Below are positions 1 through 7,245 of a stretch of DNA of 64,000 nucleotides, piece after piece. Both the position numbers and the translations under genes were made by a program. The stretch is from Streptomyces typhae. GTDB lineage: Bacteria; Actinomycetota; Actinomycetes; Streptomycetales; Streptomycetaceae. Positions within the stretch are counted from its first letter, which is position 1. The number at the start of each line of letters is the position of its first letter. The notes under the pieces were generated by a model. The model was not told the origin of the DNA. It was given only the letters and a program-made list of their open reading frames with translations, and searched no databases. The DNA lies in assembly GCF_009755605.1 (NCBI RefSeq), contig NZ_WPNZ01000025.1, positions 1-64,000 of the forward strand. The letters are read 5' to 3'.

Positions 1-95
1 AGGCTCCCAGTAGACGACTGGGTTGATAGGCCAGATATGGAAGCCCTGTGAGGGGTGGAGTTGACTGGTACTAATAGGCCGAGGGCTTGTCCTCA
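1..95 (+). rRNA. 23S rRNA, 3' end (partial)
   Basis: The sequence GGTACTAATAGGCCGAGGGCTTGTCC near position 70-95 is the conserved 3' terminus of actinobacterial 23S rRNA, preceded by the usual helix-101-type sequence. The 5' part lies outside the window, and the exact 3' end is an estimate by similarity remembered from other Streptomyces. A 135-base spacer follows and leads to 5S rRNA, the standard 16S-23S-5S order. Confidence 0.9.
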
Positions 96-201
96 GTTGC
101 TCGCGTCCACTGTGTTGGTTCTGAAACAACGAACAGTTGTGTCGGCTGAACAGTTCCACTTACTTAATTGAAAAGTGTGCTTGTTCGCTGCCCTGTTTGA
201 G

Positions 202-220
202 ATTCCGCTTTCTGCGGAAT
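202..220 (+). other. Hairpin in the 23S-5S spacer
   Basis: ATTCCGC (202-208) and GCGGAAT (214-220) form a 7-bp stem with a 5-base loop about ten bases before 5S. A structure here is typical of the processing spacer between 23S and 5S; the role in maturation is inferred. Confidence 0.5.
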
Positions 221-230
221 ATTTCATAGG

Positions 231-347
231 GTTTCGGTGGTCATAGCGTGAGGGAAACGCCCGGTTACATTCCGAACCCGGAAGCTAAGCCTCACAGCGC
301 CGATGGTACTGCAGGGGGGACCCTGTGGGAGAGTAGGACGCCGCCGA
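231..347 (+). rRNA. 5S rRNA
   Basis: The segment starting GTTTCGGTGGTCATAGCGTG and ending GGACGCCGCCGAAC is a full-length Streptomyces 5S rRNA of about 117-120 nt. It contains the conserved loop region CCGAACCCGGAAGCTAAG and complementary ends that close helix I. It is the last gene of the rRNA operon, and a strong terminator follows within 15 bases. The exact end could be 1-3 bases further. Confidence 0.95.
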
Positions 348-358
348 ACAATCTTTGG

Positions 359-410
359 AGGACCCCTGGTCCCAGCGTTCACGCTGGGACCAGGGGTCCT
401 TTTTGTTTTG
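359..410 (+). terminator. Rho-independent terminator of the rRNA operon
   Basis: A near-perfect inverted repeat of about 18-20 bp (359-378 paired with 381-400) is followed directly by a T-rich run (CTTTTTGTTTTG). This is a textbook intrinsic terminator, unusually strong for Streptomyces, and it separates the rRNA operon from the protein gene that starts at 476. Confidence 0.95.
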
Positions 411-475
411 CTCGAGAAGCGCCGGTTACCCGGCTGCGTCAGACTGACTGCGGTACCGAAGACTAGGAGTCACCG

Positions 476-2590
476 ATGTCCACCAACTCTCCCGACGAGC
501 GACCGGAGCGCGACCAGCGCCGCCGGGATGGTGGCGACCGGGGCGGATACCGCGGTGGGCCACGACGCGACAACGACCGTGGCGGCTTCCGTCGCGACGA
601 CCGGCGTGACAACGACCGCAGTGGAGACCGTGGCGGCTTCCGGCGTGACGACCGCGATCGCGGAGACCGCGGTGGCTTCCGACGCGACGACCGCCGTGAC
701 GACCGTGACCGCGGTGACCGCGGCGGGTTCCGCCGTGACGACAATCGTGGCGGTGGCGGTGGTGGCGGCTACCGAGGCCGTGACGACCGCGACAGCGGAC
801 GGCCCTCGTTCCGACGCGACGACCGCCGCGAAGGAGACCGCCCCAGCTTCCGCCGTGATGATCGGCGTGACAACGACCGTGGTGGGTTCCGGCGTGACGA
901 CAGTCGGCCGCCGTTCCGTCGAGATGACCGGCGTGACGACCGGCGTGACGACCGGCGGGACGATCGGGGCGGTGACCGTGGTGGCTTCCGCCGTGACGAC
1001 CGTCGCGACGATCGACGTGACGACCGCGACCGTGGCGACCGCGGGGGCTTCCGGCGCGACGGTGACCGGCCGCCGTTCCGCCGTGATGACCGGCGTGACA
1101 ACGACCGTGGTGGGTTCCGGCGTGACGACAGTCGGCCGCCGTTCCGCCGTGACGACCGTCGAGATGACCGGCGCGACGACCGGCGTGACGATCGCGGTGG
1201 TGACCGTAGTGGCTTCCGCCGTGACGACCGCAGGGACGACCGGCGTGACAACGACCGTGGCGGCTTCCGGCGCGATGACAGTCGGCCGCCCTTCCGCCGT
1301 GACGACCGTCGTGACGATCGGGGCGGTGACCGTGGCGGCTTCCGCCGCGACGACCGCAGGGACGACAGGCGTGACGACCGCGATCGCGGCGATCGCGGCG
1401 GCTTCCGTCGGGACGATCGCAGGGACGACAGGCGTGACGACCGCGACCGCGGTGACCGCGGTGGGTTCCGTCGGGACGACAACCGCGGTGGCGGCGGGTT
1501 CCGTGGCCGCGACGACCGAGGCCGCGGGCCGCGTCGTGACGACAGCCGAGGCCGCCCCGGTGGCTTCCGCGGCCGTGACGACCGGGGTGACCGCGGCGAC
1601 CGCGGTGGCTTCCGGCGTGACGACCGCGAGCGGGACCGTGAGCCGATCAAGCGGCTGCCGATCCCGGACGACGTCACGGGCGACGAGATCGACCAGGACG
1701 TACGGCAGGAGCTGCAGAGCCTCCCGAAGGGCCTCGCGGAGGACGTCGCGAGGAACCTGGTGATGGTCGCCAAGCTCATCGACGAGGACCCTGAGGGCGC
1801 CTACGGGTACTCGCGGGTCGCGCTGCGGCTCGCCTCGCGCGTCGCCGCGGTCCGTGAGGCCGCGGGCTTCGCCGCGTACGCCAACCAGAAGTACAGCGAG
1901 GCCCTCGCCGAGTTCCGGGCCGCGCGGCGCATGACCGGCAGCGTGGAGCTGTGGCCCGTCATGGCCGACTGCGAGCGCGGGCTCGGACGGCCCGAGAAGA
2001 CGCTCGACATGGCCGGGGCACCCGAGGTGCACAAGCTCGACAAGGCCGGACAGGTCGAGATGCGGCTCGTCGCCGCCGGTGCCCGACGCGACATGGGGCA
2101 GGTCGACGCCGCCATCGTCACGCTGCAGAGCCCCGAGCTCGCGTCCCACTCGGTGCAGCCCTGGACGGCCCGTCTGCGGTACGCCTACGCCGACGCCCTG
2201 CTCGCCGCCGAGCGCGAGGACGAGGCGCGCGAGTGGTTCGCCAAGGCCGTCGAGGCCGACAAGGACGGCAGCACCGACGCGTCCGACCGCCTCGCCGAGC
2301 TGGACGGAGTCGAGTTCGTCGACGCCTTCAACGGCGACGAGGGCGACCAGGGCGACGAGGCGGAGCCGGACCACGAAGCCGAGCCGGTCCGCGAGTCCGA
2401 GCCCCAGTCGGTGCGGGAGTCCGAGCCCGAGTCGGTCCGCGACGCCCGGTCGGCCCGTACCGTCGAGTCGGGCGAAGACCCCGCGGTCCGTCCGGCCGCC
2501 GAGGCCGTGGAGCCCATCGACTCCATCGAGTCCGTCGAATCCGTCGAATCCGTCGAGGACGCCGTCGTCGTCGAGCGCGACGACGACTGA
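476..2590 (+). CDS. Arg/Asp/Gly-rich repeat protein with TPR-like domain
   Basis: A 704-residue protein in three parts. Residues 1 to about 388 are a low-complexity, presumably disordered region built from GGFRRDD, RRDDRRDD and SRPPFRRDD blocks, with about a dozen GGFRRDD copies. Residues about 390-625 are an alpha-helical repeat domain resembling TPRs (AAGFAAYANQKYSEALAEFRAARR, ALLAAEREDEAREWFAKAVEAD). The tail is acidic and contains ESEP and IESVESVE repeats. The ATG at 476 follows GGAG at 467-470. Homologues with a TPR domain and a variable Arg/Asp-rich N terminus occur in Streptomyces, but their function is unknown to me. The FRRDD pattern recalls RGG/FG-type RNA-binding, phase-separating regions. 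The gene lies directly after the rRNA operon, so a link to RNA or ribosomes is conceivable but unproven. The repeat length probably varies between strains. Confidence 0.9.
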   Translation: MSTNSPDERPERDQRRRDGGDRGGYRGGPRRDNDRGGFRRDDRRDNDRSGDRGGFRRDDRDRGDRGGFRRDDRRDDRDRGDRGGFRRDDNRGGGGGGGYRGRDDRDSGRPSFRRDDRREGDRPSFRRDDRRDNDRGGFRRDDSRPPFRRDDRRDDRRDDRRDDRGGDRGGFRRDDRRDDRRDDRDRGDRGGFRRDGDRPPFRRDDRRDNDRGGFRRDDSRPPFRRDDRRDDRRDDRRDDRGGDRSGFRRDDRRDDRRDNDRGGFRRDDSRPPFRRDDRRDDRGGDRGGFRRDDRRDDRRDDRDRGDRGGFRRDDRRDDRRDDRDRGDRGGFRRDDNRGGGGFRGRDDRGRGPRRDDSRGRPGGFRGRDDRGDRGDRGGFRRDDRERDREPIKRLPIPDDVTGDEIDQDVRQELQSLPKGLAEDVARNLVMVAKLIDEDPEGAYGYSRVALRLASRVAAVREAAGFAAYANQKYSEALAEFRAARRMTGSVELWPVMADCERGLGRPEKTLDMAGAPEVHKLDKAGQVEMRLVAAGARRDMGQVDAAIVTLQSPELASHSVQPWTARLRYAYADALLAAEREDEAREWFAKAVEADKDGSTDASDRLAELDGVEFVDAFNGDEGDQGDEAEPDHEAEPVRESEPQSVRESEPESVRDARSARTVESGEDPAVRPAAEAVEPIDSIESVESVESVEDAVVVERDDD

Positions 2591-2616
2591 CGGCAGTGAG
2601 CGAGTGAGTGAATGAA

Positions 2617-2654
2617 CGAAGGGGTGGACCTCCGACCGGAGGTCCACCCCTTCG
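2617..2654. terminator. Perfect hairpin between convergent genes
   Basis: Seventeen-base arms (CGAAGGGGTGGACCTCC and its complement) surround a 4-base loop. It lies 27 bases after the stop of the Arg/Asp-rich gene and 46 bases beyond the stop of the opposing DUF1015 gene, so it can serve both. There is no U-tract, as is usual for Streptomyces terminators. Short direct repeats (CGTCGTGTGCGG-GTC) follow at about 2652-2690. Confidence 0.8.
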
Positions 2655-2699
2655 TCGTGTGCGGAGTCCGTCGTGTGCGGGGTCCGTCGTGGACGGGGG

Positions 2700-3977
2700 T
2701 CAGAACGCCAGGTCTCGCAGGACCAGGCCCGTCGCCGGCTTCGGGCCGAACGACGTCGACTTGCGGGGCATCGTGACCCCCTGCTGCGCCAGCTCGCGCA
2801 CGACCTCCTCGCGCACCGGGTGCATCAGCACCGCCGTGCCGCCCTCACGCTCGGCCTTCTCGACGGTGGCCTCCGTGTGATGGATGTACGCGATGTGCTC
2901 CGGGGCGTCCGGGACGCGCCAGAGGTGGTCGAGTATCGCCGAGTGCAGGACGGTCGCGTCGAGGGTGCGCCAGGCCTCCGGGCGGCCGCTCGGGATCGTA
3001 CGGGCCAGGAGATCGGGGGAGGGGCGGTCCACGAGGTGGTACGCGCCGTCGCCCACCAGCAGGAACGCGTTGCCGTCCGCCGCCGCCCCCGCGAGGGCCG
3101 CCTGTGCATCGGGCAGGGAGCCCCGCAGGGTACGTACCCGGAAGGAGCCTTCGAGGGCGGCCAGGGCCTCCGCGACCGGGAGGCCGTGCAGGTACCGGTG
3201 GATGGCGCGGACCCGCAGCGGATAGCGGGCCGTGTCCACGAGCAGGACCAGGCCGAAGTCCCAGGGGCCCGGCGAGGGGTGCTCGGCGCGCAGGCGCAGA
3301 TTCGTGGCCCAGCGGTGGTGTCCGTCGGCGATGAGAGCCTGGTGGTGCGCCAGGTCCGACCGGATCTCGGAGATCTCCGCCGGTTCGGTCACCGCCCACA
3401 GACGGTGGCTGTAGCCGTCCTCCGTCGTCGTGGACAGCAGCGGCTTGTGCTGTATGGCCCGCTCTATGACGGCGGCCGTGCCGCTCGTCGGGTCGTCGCC
3501 GCGGTAGGTGAGCAGCAGCGGTTCCAGGTTGGCGGCAGTCGCGCGCATCAGGGCCGCGCGGTCCTCCACGACGTGCGGCATGACGTCCTCGTGCGGCAGG
3601 ACGACGCCGGCGGCGGGCTCGGACAGGCGCAGGGCACCGATGACGCCGCGCTGCAGCATGTCGCCGTCCCGCTGTTCGTACACGTACAGGCCGGGTACCG
3701 GGTCGGGGGCGAGGACGCCCTCGCCGAGCCACTCGTGGAGGGTGTCGGCGGCCTGGCGGTTGCGGGCGGCGGGCGTGGTCGCCTGCGGCAGGATCAGACG
3801 GACGATGTTGTGCGGGTCGGCCGACTCCAGTTCGAGGAGGCCGTCGGGCCGCACCACCACGTCGTACGGCGGTGACGTCACGGCGGCGAGGGAACCCACT
3901 CTCTCCGGGTCGTAGCGCACTCCTCGGAACGGAACAAGATCGAGGCCTCGGACGTCGTTGTGACCCGCTGTGTTCAT
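2700..3977 (-). CDS. DUF1015 family protein
   Basis: A 425-residue soluble protein with the DUF1015 signature: an N-terminal LVPFRGVRYDPERVGSLAAVTSPPYDV segment, then FLVADGHHRWA-like sequence (here ALIADGHHRWATNLRLR), and a C-terminal AYIHHTEATVEKAERE segment. The family is widespread and its biochemistry is unclear; links to serine kinase or ParB-type nucleotide-binding folds have been proposed. I chose the ATG at 3977 (MNTAGHND), because residues encoded further upstream, back to 4028, look non-coding. A two-codon ORF, ATG CAC TAA, overlaps this start and is preceded by GGAGGG. The gene diverges from the HAD phosphatase gene, with 71 bases between them. Confidence 0.88.
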   Translation of the reverse strand: MNTAGHNDVRGLDLVPFRGVRYDPERVGSLAAVTSPPYDVVVRPDGLLELESADPHNIVRLILPQATTPAARNRQAADTLHEWLGEGVLAPDPVPGLYVYEQRDGDMLQRGVIGALRLSEPAAGVVLPHEDVMPHVVEDRAALMRATAANLEPLLLTYRGDDPTSGTAAVIERAIQHKPLLSTTTEDGYSHRLWAVTEPAEISEIRSDLAHHQALIADGHHRWATNLRLRAEHPSPGPWDFGLVLLVDTARYPLRVRAIHRYLHGLPVAEALAALEGSFRVRTLRGSLPDAQAALAGAAADGNAFLLVGDGAYHLVDRPSPDLLARTIPSGRPEAWRTLDATVLHSAILDHLWRVPDAPEHIAYIHHTEATVEKAEREGGTAVLMHPVREEVVRELAQQGVTMPRKSTSFGPKPATGLVLRDLAF

Positions 3978-4048
3978 TAGTGCATCGTAAGTGTCCCTCC
4001 GGCGTGGGAGATGATCGGGGCAGTGCACATAGTGAGGAGCTATACGTA

Positions 4049-5101
4049 ATGAGCCAGACCGGCAACCGGACGGGCAGCGTGCCCGTGAGGACCCGCCCCG
4101 AGGGCAGTGCGCAGGCCTTGAACGCCGGCTACGACACGGCGCTGCTCGACCTCGACGGCGTGGTGTACGCGGGTGGCGAGGCCATCGCGCACGCCGTCGA
4201 GTCGCTGGACACCGCCCGGTCCGGGGGCATGCACCTCGCGTACGTGACGAACAACGCGCTGCGTACGCCGGACGCCGTCGCCGACCATCTGACGGAGCTC
4301 GGCATCCCGGCCGCCGCGTCCGACGTGATCACCTCGGCGCAGGCCGTGGCGCGGCTCGTCAGTGAGCAAGTGCCCGCCGGGGCGCGGGTCCTTGTCATCG
4401 GGGGTGAGGGGCTGCGGGTCGCGTTGCGTGAGCGCGGTCTCGAGCCGGTGGAATCCGCCGACGACGATCCGGTGGCCGTGGTGCAGGGGTACGGCGGGCC
4501 CGATCTCGCCTGGTCGCGGTTTGCCGAGGCCAGTTACGCCGTAGCGCGCGGGGTGCCGTGGTTCGCGTCCAACACCGACCTGACCATCCCGAGCGGGCGG
4601 GGCATCGCGCCCGGCAACGGCGCGGCCGTGGAGGTCGTGCGGATCGCGACGGGTGCGGAGCCGCAGGTGGCGGGGAAGCCGCTGCCTCCCATGCACCGGG
4701 AGACGATTCTGCGGACGGGGGCGGTGCGGCCGCTCGTCGTCGGGGATCGGCTCGACACCGACATCGAGGGGGCCTTCGCCGGGGGCGTCGACTCGTTGCT
4801 CGTGCTGACCGGGGTCACCGACGGGGCGCGGCTGCTTGCTGCTCGGCCCGAGCATCGGCCCACCTATGTGGACGCGGACCTGCGGGGGCTTCTTGGCGGG
4901 CAGCCCGATGTGGTGGCGGAGGGGGAGGGGTTCCGGTGTGGGGGGTTCACCGCTTTCCTGCGGGGGGATGCGTTTGCCCTTGAGGGGGAGGGGAGTGCCT
5001 TGGATGGGTTGCGGGCGTTGTGTGCGGTTGCCTGGGGGCAGGCGGGGGATGGGGTGTGTGGGCTCGACGGGGGGAAGGTGTTGGGGCGGCTGGGGTTGTA
5101 G
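4049..5101 (+). CDS. HAD-IIA family hydrolase (NagD/PGP-like sugar phosphatase)
   Basis: A 350-residue cytosolic HAD-superfamily hydrolase. Motif I is DTALLDLDGVVYAG with catalytic Asp-x-Asp, motif II is YVTNNALRTP, the motif III region is AGKPLPPMHRETIL, and motif IV is VVGDRLDTDIEGA. Such enzymes remove phosphate from small phosphorylated sugars or glycolate; in Actinobacteria the physiological substrate is usually not known. AGGAG lies 9-13 bases before the ATG at 4049. The coding sequence has an unusually G-rich, low-complexity 3' third (positions 4900-5095), which looks compositionally drifted while the frame stays open. A Streptomyces intergenic repeat follows the stop. Confidence 0.9.
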   Translation: MSQTGNRTGSVPVRTRPEGSAQALNAGYDTALLDLDGVVYAGGEAIAHAVESLDTARSGGMHLAYVTNNALRTPDAVADHLTELGIPAAASDVITSAQAVARLVSEQVPAGARVLVIGGEGLRVALRERGLEPVESADDDPVAVVQGYGGPDLAWSRFAEASYAVARGVPWFASNTDLTIPSGRGIAPGNGAAVEVVRIATGAEPQVAGKPLPPMHRETILRTGAVRPLVVGDRLDTDIEGAFAGGVDSLLVLTGVTDGARLLAARPEHRPTYVDADLRGLLGGQPDVVAEGEGFRCGGFTAFLRGDAFALEGEGSALDGLRALCAVAWGQAGDGVCGLDGGKVLGRLGL

Positions 5102-5116
5102 GGGTTTTTCCCCAAT

Positions 5117-5210
5117 CCCGCCCCTTCCCGAGACCAGGGGCGCTGCGCCCCCTGGACCCCCGCCCTTATCGGCGCTTCGCGCCTCGTCCTCAAACGCCGG
5201 ACGGGCTGGA
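5117..5210. repeat. Streptomyces intergenic repeat element, copy A
   Basis: The block runs CCCGCCCCTTCC..., hairpin 1 CCAGGGGCGCTGCGCCCCCTGG, hairpin 2 CGGCGCTTCGCGCC, then the core TCGTCCTCAAACGCCGGACGGGCTG. It lies between the tail-to-tail HAD and siderophore-reductase genes. Copies of the same block occur at 16404, 52335 and 60282. The two hairpins could act as a bidirectional terminator. Confidence 0.8.
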
Positions 5211-5225
5211 AGATCTCGCCGGGGG

Positions 5226-6059
5226 CTACGCGTTCTCGCCGCCCTCCAGCAACTGGTCCTCCGTCGCCCCCTTGCGCCAGTAACCCGTGAACTTCACGCG
5301 TTTGCGGTCGAAGCCCCGGTCGGAGACCAGGTGGCGGCGGACCGCCCTGACCGTGGCGGACTCGCCGGCGATCCAGGCGTAGGGGGTGCCCGTGGGCAGG
5401 CGGGCGGTGCGGATGGCGTCGGTGGTCGTTCCCTCGCCCGTGAGCCAGACGATGTCGGCCTCGGCCTTGGTGAGGAGTTGCTGGCGGTCGGCCGGGTCGT
5501 GGAGTTCGAGCCAGGCGAGGACCCGTGCCGACGGCGGCAGTGCCTCCAGGATGCCGGCGACGGCGGGCAGCGCCGACTCGTCGCCGGTCAGCAGGATCCA
5601 GTCGGTGTCCTCCGGCGGCCGGAAGTCGTACGCGGCGTTCTCCTCCTCGACCGGGGCGAGCACACCGACCCGGGTGCCGGGGCGCGCCGTACGGGCCCAG
5701 CGTGAGGCCGGGCCCTCGGTGCTCGCCGGTGCGTCGGGGGCGGGCGGGTGCACGGCGAAGTCGACGATCAACTCGGTCGGGTCGCGGCGCAGCTCGCGGA
5801 TGGTGTACGTCCGCATGATGCCGCGGACACCGGGGTCGAGGGAGCGCCAGGCGGCGTACCAGTCGGCGGACTCGGTGTCCGGCATGACCGGGGCGCTCTG
5901 GCCCGGCTGCGGCAGGAACACCTTGAAGCGCTGGTCCCTGCCGCCCGACGCCATCCGTGCCATGCCGGAGCCGCCGAAGGCCACGCGGACCATGGACGGC
6001 GTCAGGCGTTCGGTGCGCAGGACCTCGGCGTCGAAGAACTGGAAGGGGGCGTCGGACAT
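5226..6059 (-). CDS. Siderophore-interacting protein (FAD-dependent ferric reductase)
   Basis: A 277-residue SIP/ViuB-type flavoprotein that is expected to reduce ferric-siderophore complexes in the cytoplasm using NAD(P)H and release iron. The flavin-binding motif RTYTIRE and a preceding VRVAFGG strand mark the N-terminal barrel. The C-terminal half carries the nucleotide-binding segment LLTGDESALPAVAGIL and the family ending FTGYWRKG. The start is the ATG at 6059 (MSDAPFQFF), preceded by AAAGAGGC. It is the distal gene of a minus-strand pair with the siderophore-binding lipoprotein, 95 bases downstream of it, so both are probably controlled by the iron box at 7223. Confidence 0.92.
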   Translation of the reverse strand: MSDAPFQFFDAEVLRTERLTPSMVRVAFGGSGMARMASGGRDQRFKVFLPQPGQSAPVMPDTESADWYAAWRSLDPGVRGIMRTYTIRELRRDPTELIVDFAVHPPAPDAPASTEGPASRWARTARPGTRVGVLAPVEEENAAYDFRPPEDTDWILLTGDESALPAVAGILEALPPSARVLAWLELHDPADRQQLLTKAEADIVWLTGEGTTTDAIRTARLPTGTPYAWIAGESATVRAVRRHLVSDRGFDRKRVKFTGYWRKGATEDQLLEGGENA

Positions 6060-6087
6060 GGCGTGAGCCTCTTTCCTGAGCGGCTGG

Positions 6088-6152
6088 ATCCGATTCCTGA
6101 GCGGCAGGGTCCGGGCCGGACCCCGTGCGGCAGGGTCCGGTCCGGACCCGTG
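6088..6152. repeat. Paired palindromes between reductase and binding-protein genes
   Basis: Two near-identical blocks, GGCAGGGTCCGGGCCGGACCC and GGCAGGGTCCGGTCCGGACCC, each hold a GGGTCCGG/CCGGACCC inverted repeat. Within a minus-strand transcript they fold as consecutive hairpins in the gap between the lipoprotein and reductase genes. They may reduce read-through or stabilise processed mRNA; this role is inferred. Confidence 0.6.
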
Positions 6153-6154
6153 CG

Positions 6155-7192
6155 TTATCGCTTGAGCTTCTTCGACTTCTCGATGGCGGCCGCGAGCTGT
6201 TCGAGTACGGGGGCGTAGCCGGCGTAGCTGTAGCGCTCCTCCATCGACCAGGGGGCGGTCTGTCCGGCCTTGACGGCGGGGAGTTCGTTCCAGGTCGGCT
6301 TCTTCGCGAGCTGCTGCGCCGAGAACGAGGTGGAACGGTTGTCGATCAGGATGAGATCGGCGTGGTACTTGTTGGCGTTCTCCCAGCTCAGGAACTCCCA
6401 GAAGCCCCACTCGTCGCTCTTCTTGCCCTCGACGAACTCGACGCCGAGATCCTTGAAGTAGTTGAGGTCGCAGTAGGCGTCGGGCACGGCCACGTACATC
6501 TGGTCGTCGTCGCCCGTCATCGCCATGACCTTGAGGCCGCCGTTGGCCTTCGCGGCCTTGCGCACGGTCTGCTCGGCCTTCTGGAAGCGGGACCTGGCGG
6601 CCCGTACCTTCTCCGTGTCCAGGTCGCCGCCGAGGGCGGTGGCCAGCTCGGTGTAGCGCTTCAGCGGTTCCAGGAGGGAGGCGCGGGCGCCGTTGATGCC
6701 GACCGTCGGAGCGAGGGCGGCGATCTTCTTGCTGCTCTCCTCGGGGACGAACCAGAGGCCCGGGGGCGGGAACATGTTGCTGATCAGCAGGTCGGGCTTC
6801 AGGGACGCGTACTTCTCGATGTTGAACTGGCCCCAGGTCTCGCCGAGGCTGGTCAGTTTGTCGACATCGAGATCGCCGGCCTGCGAGTTGGGCTTGCCGT
6901 CGACCGGCTTGGAGGGGCCGAAGATCGCGGTGCACTCGACGCCGTAGTCGTGCAGGGCCGCGGCCGTGCTGACGTAGGCGACGATGTTCTTCGGCATCGC
7001 GTCGGTCCGGGCGGTCCTGCCGCGGTCGTCCTTGAAGCTCCAGGCCCTGCCGTCGCCGGAGCCCGCGCCGGACTTGTCGCCGTCGTCGTCACCGCACGCG
7101 GTGAGGAGGGCGCTCAGGCCCAGGGCGGCGCCGCCCGCGAGCAGCCCGCGGCGGGTGAGGGAGGACGCGGACGCGGGGCGTGACCGGGGCAT
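6155..7192 (-). CDS. Iron-siderophore ABC transporter substrate-binding lipoprotein
   Basis: A 345-residue type III (FepB/FhuD-like) periplasmic-binding-type protein. The N terminus has a twin-arginine stretch (TRRGLLAGG), a hydrophobic core and a lipobox LLTAC followed by an acidic linker, which indicates Tat export and lipid anchoring. The mature part shows the typical segments KNIVAYVSTAAALHDYGVE, KPDLLISNMFPPP and DLILIDNRS, with a long linking helix. It captures ferric siderophore outside the membrane and hands it to the permeases encoded divergently at 7246-9368. The iron box lies 31 bases upstream of the start, and GAGAGAAG serves as ribosome binding site. Confidence 0.93.
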   Translation of the reverse strand: MPRSRPASASSLTRRGLLAGGAALGLSALLTACGDDDGDKSGAGSGDGRAWSFKDDRGRTARTDAMPKNIVAYVSTAAALHDYGVECTAIFGPSKPVDGKPNSQAGDLDVDKLTSLGETWGQFNIEKYASLKPDLLISNMFPPPGLWFVPEESSKKIAALAPTVGINGARASLLEPLKRYTELATALGGDLDTEKVRAARSRFQKAEQTVRKAAKANGGLKVMAMTGDDDQMYVAVPDAYCDLNYFKDLGVEFVEGKKSDEWGFWEFLSWENANKYHADLILIDNRSTSFSAQQLAKKPTWNELPAVKAGQTAPWSMEERYSYAGYAPVLEQLAAAIEKSKKLKR

Positions 7193-7222
7193 TCGTGGTG
7201 CTTCTCTCGTCGAAGAGCGTTG

Positions 7223-7241
7223 GGAGGGTAGGCTAACCTAA
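7223..7241. promoter_or_regulatory. Iron box (IdeR/DmdR1-type operator)
   Basis: GGAGGGTAGGCTAACCTAA matches the actinobacterial iron-box consensus TTAGGTTAGGCTAACCTAA at 16 of 19 positions, with one perfect half-site. It lies in the 53-base gap between the divergent binding-protein and permease genes and overlaps a -10-like TAGGCT (7229-7234) for the rightward promoter. An iron-loaded DmdR/IdeR repressor is expected to shut off both transcripts when iron is sufficient. Confidence 0.85.
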
Positions 7242-7245
7242 CCGG

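Noticed and set aside
470..2647. 725-codon open frame on the minus strand opposite the RDD-repeat gene
   Set aside because: It results from the repetitive Arg/Asp codons of the plus-strand gene, whose stop-free composition opens all frames; the protein looks like low-complexity Val/Thr/Ala and has no domain.
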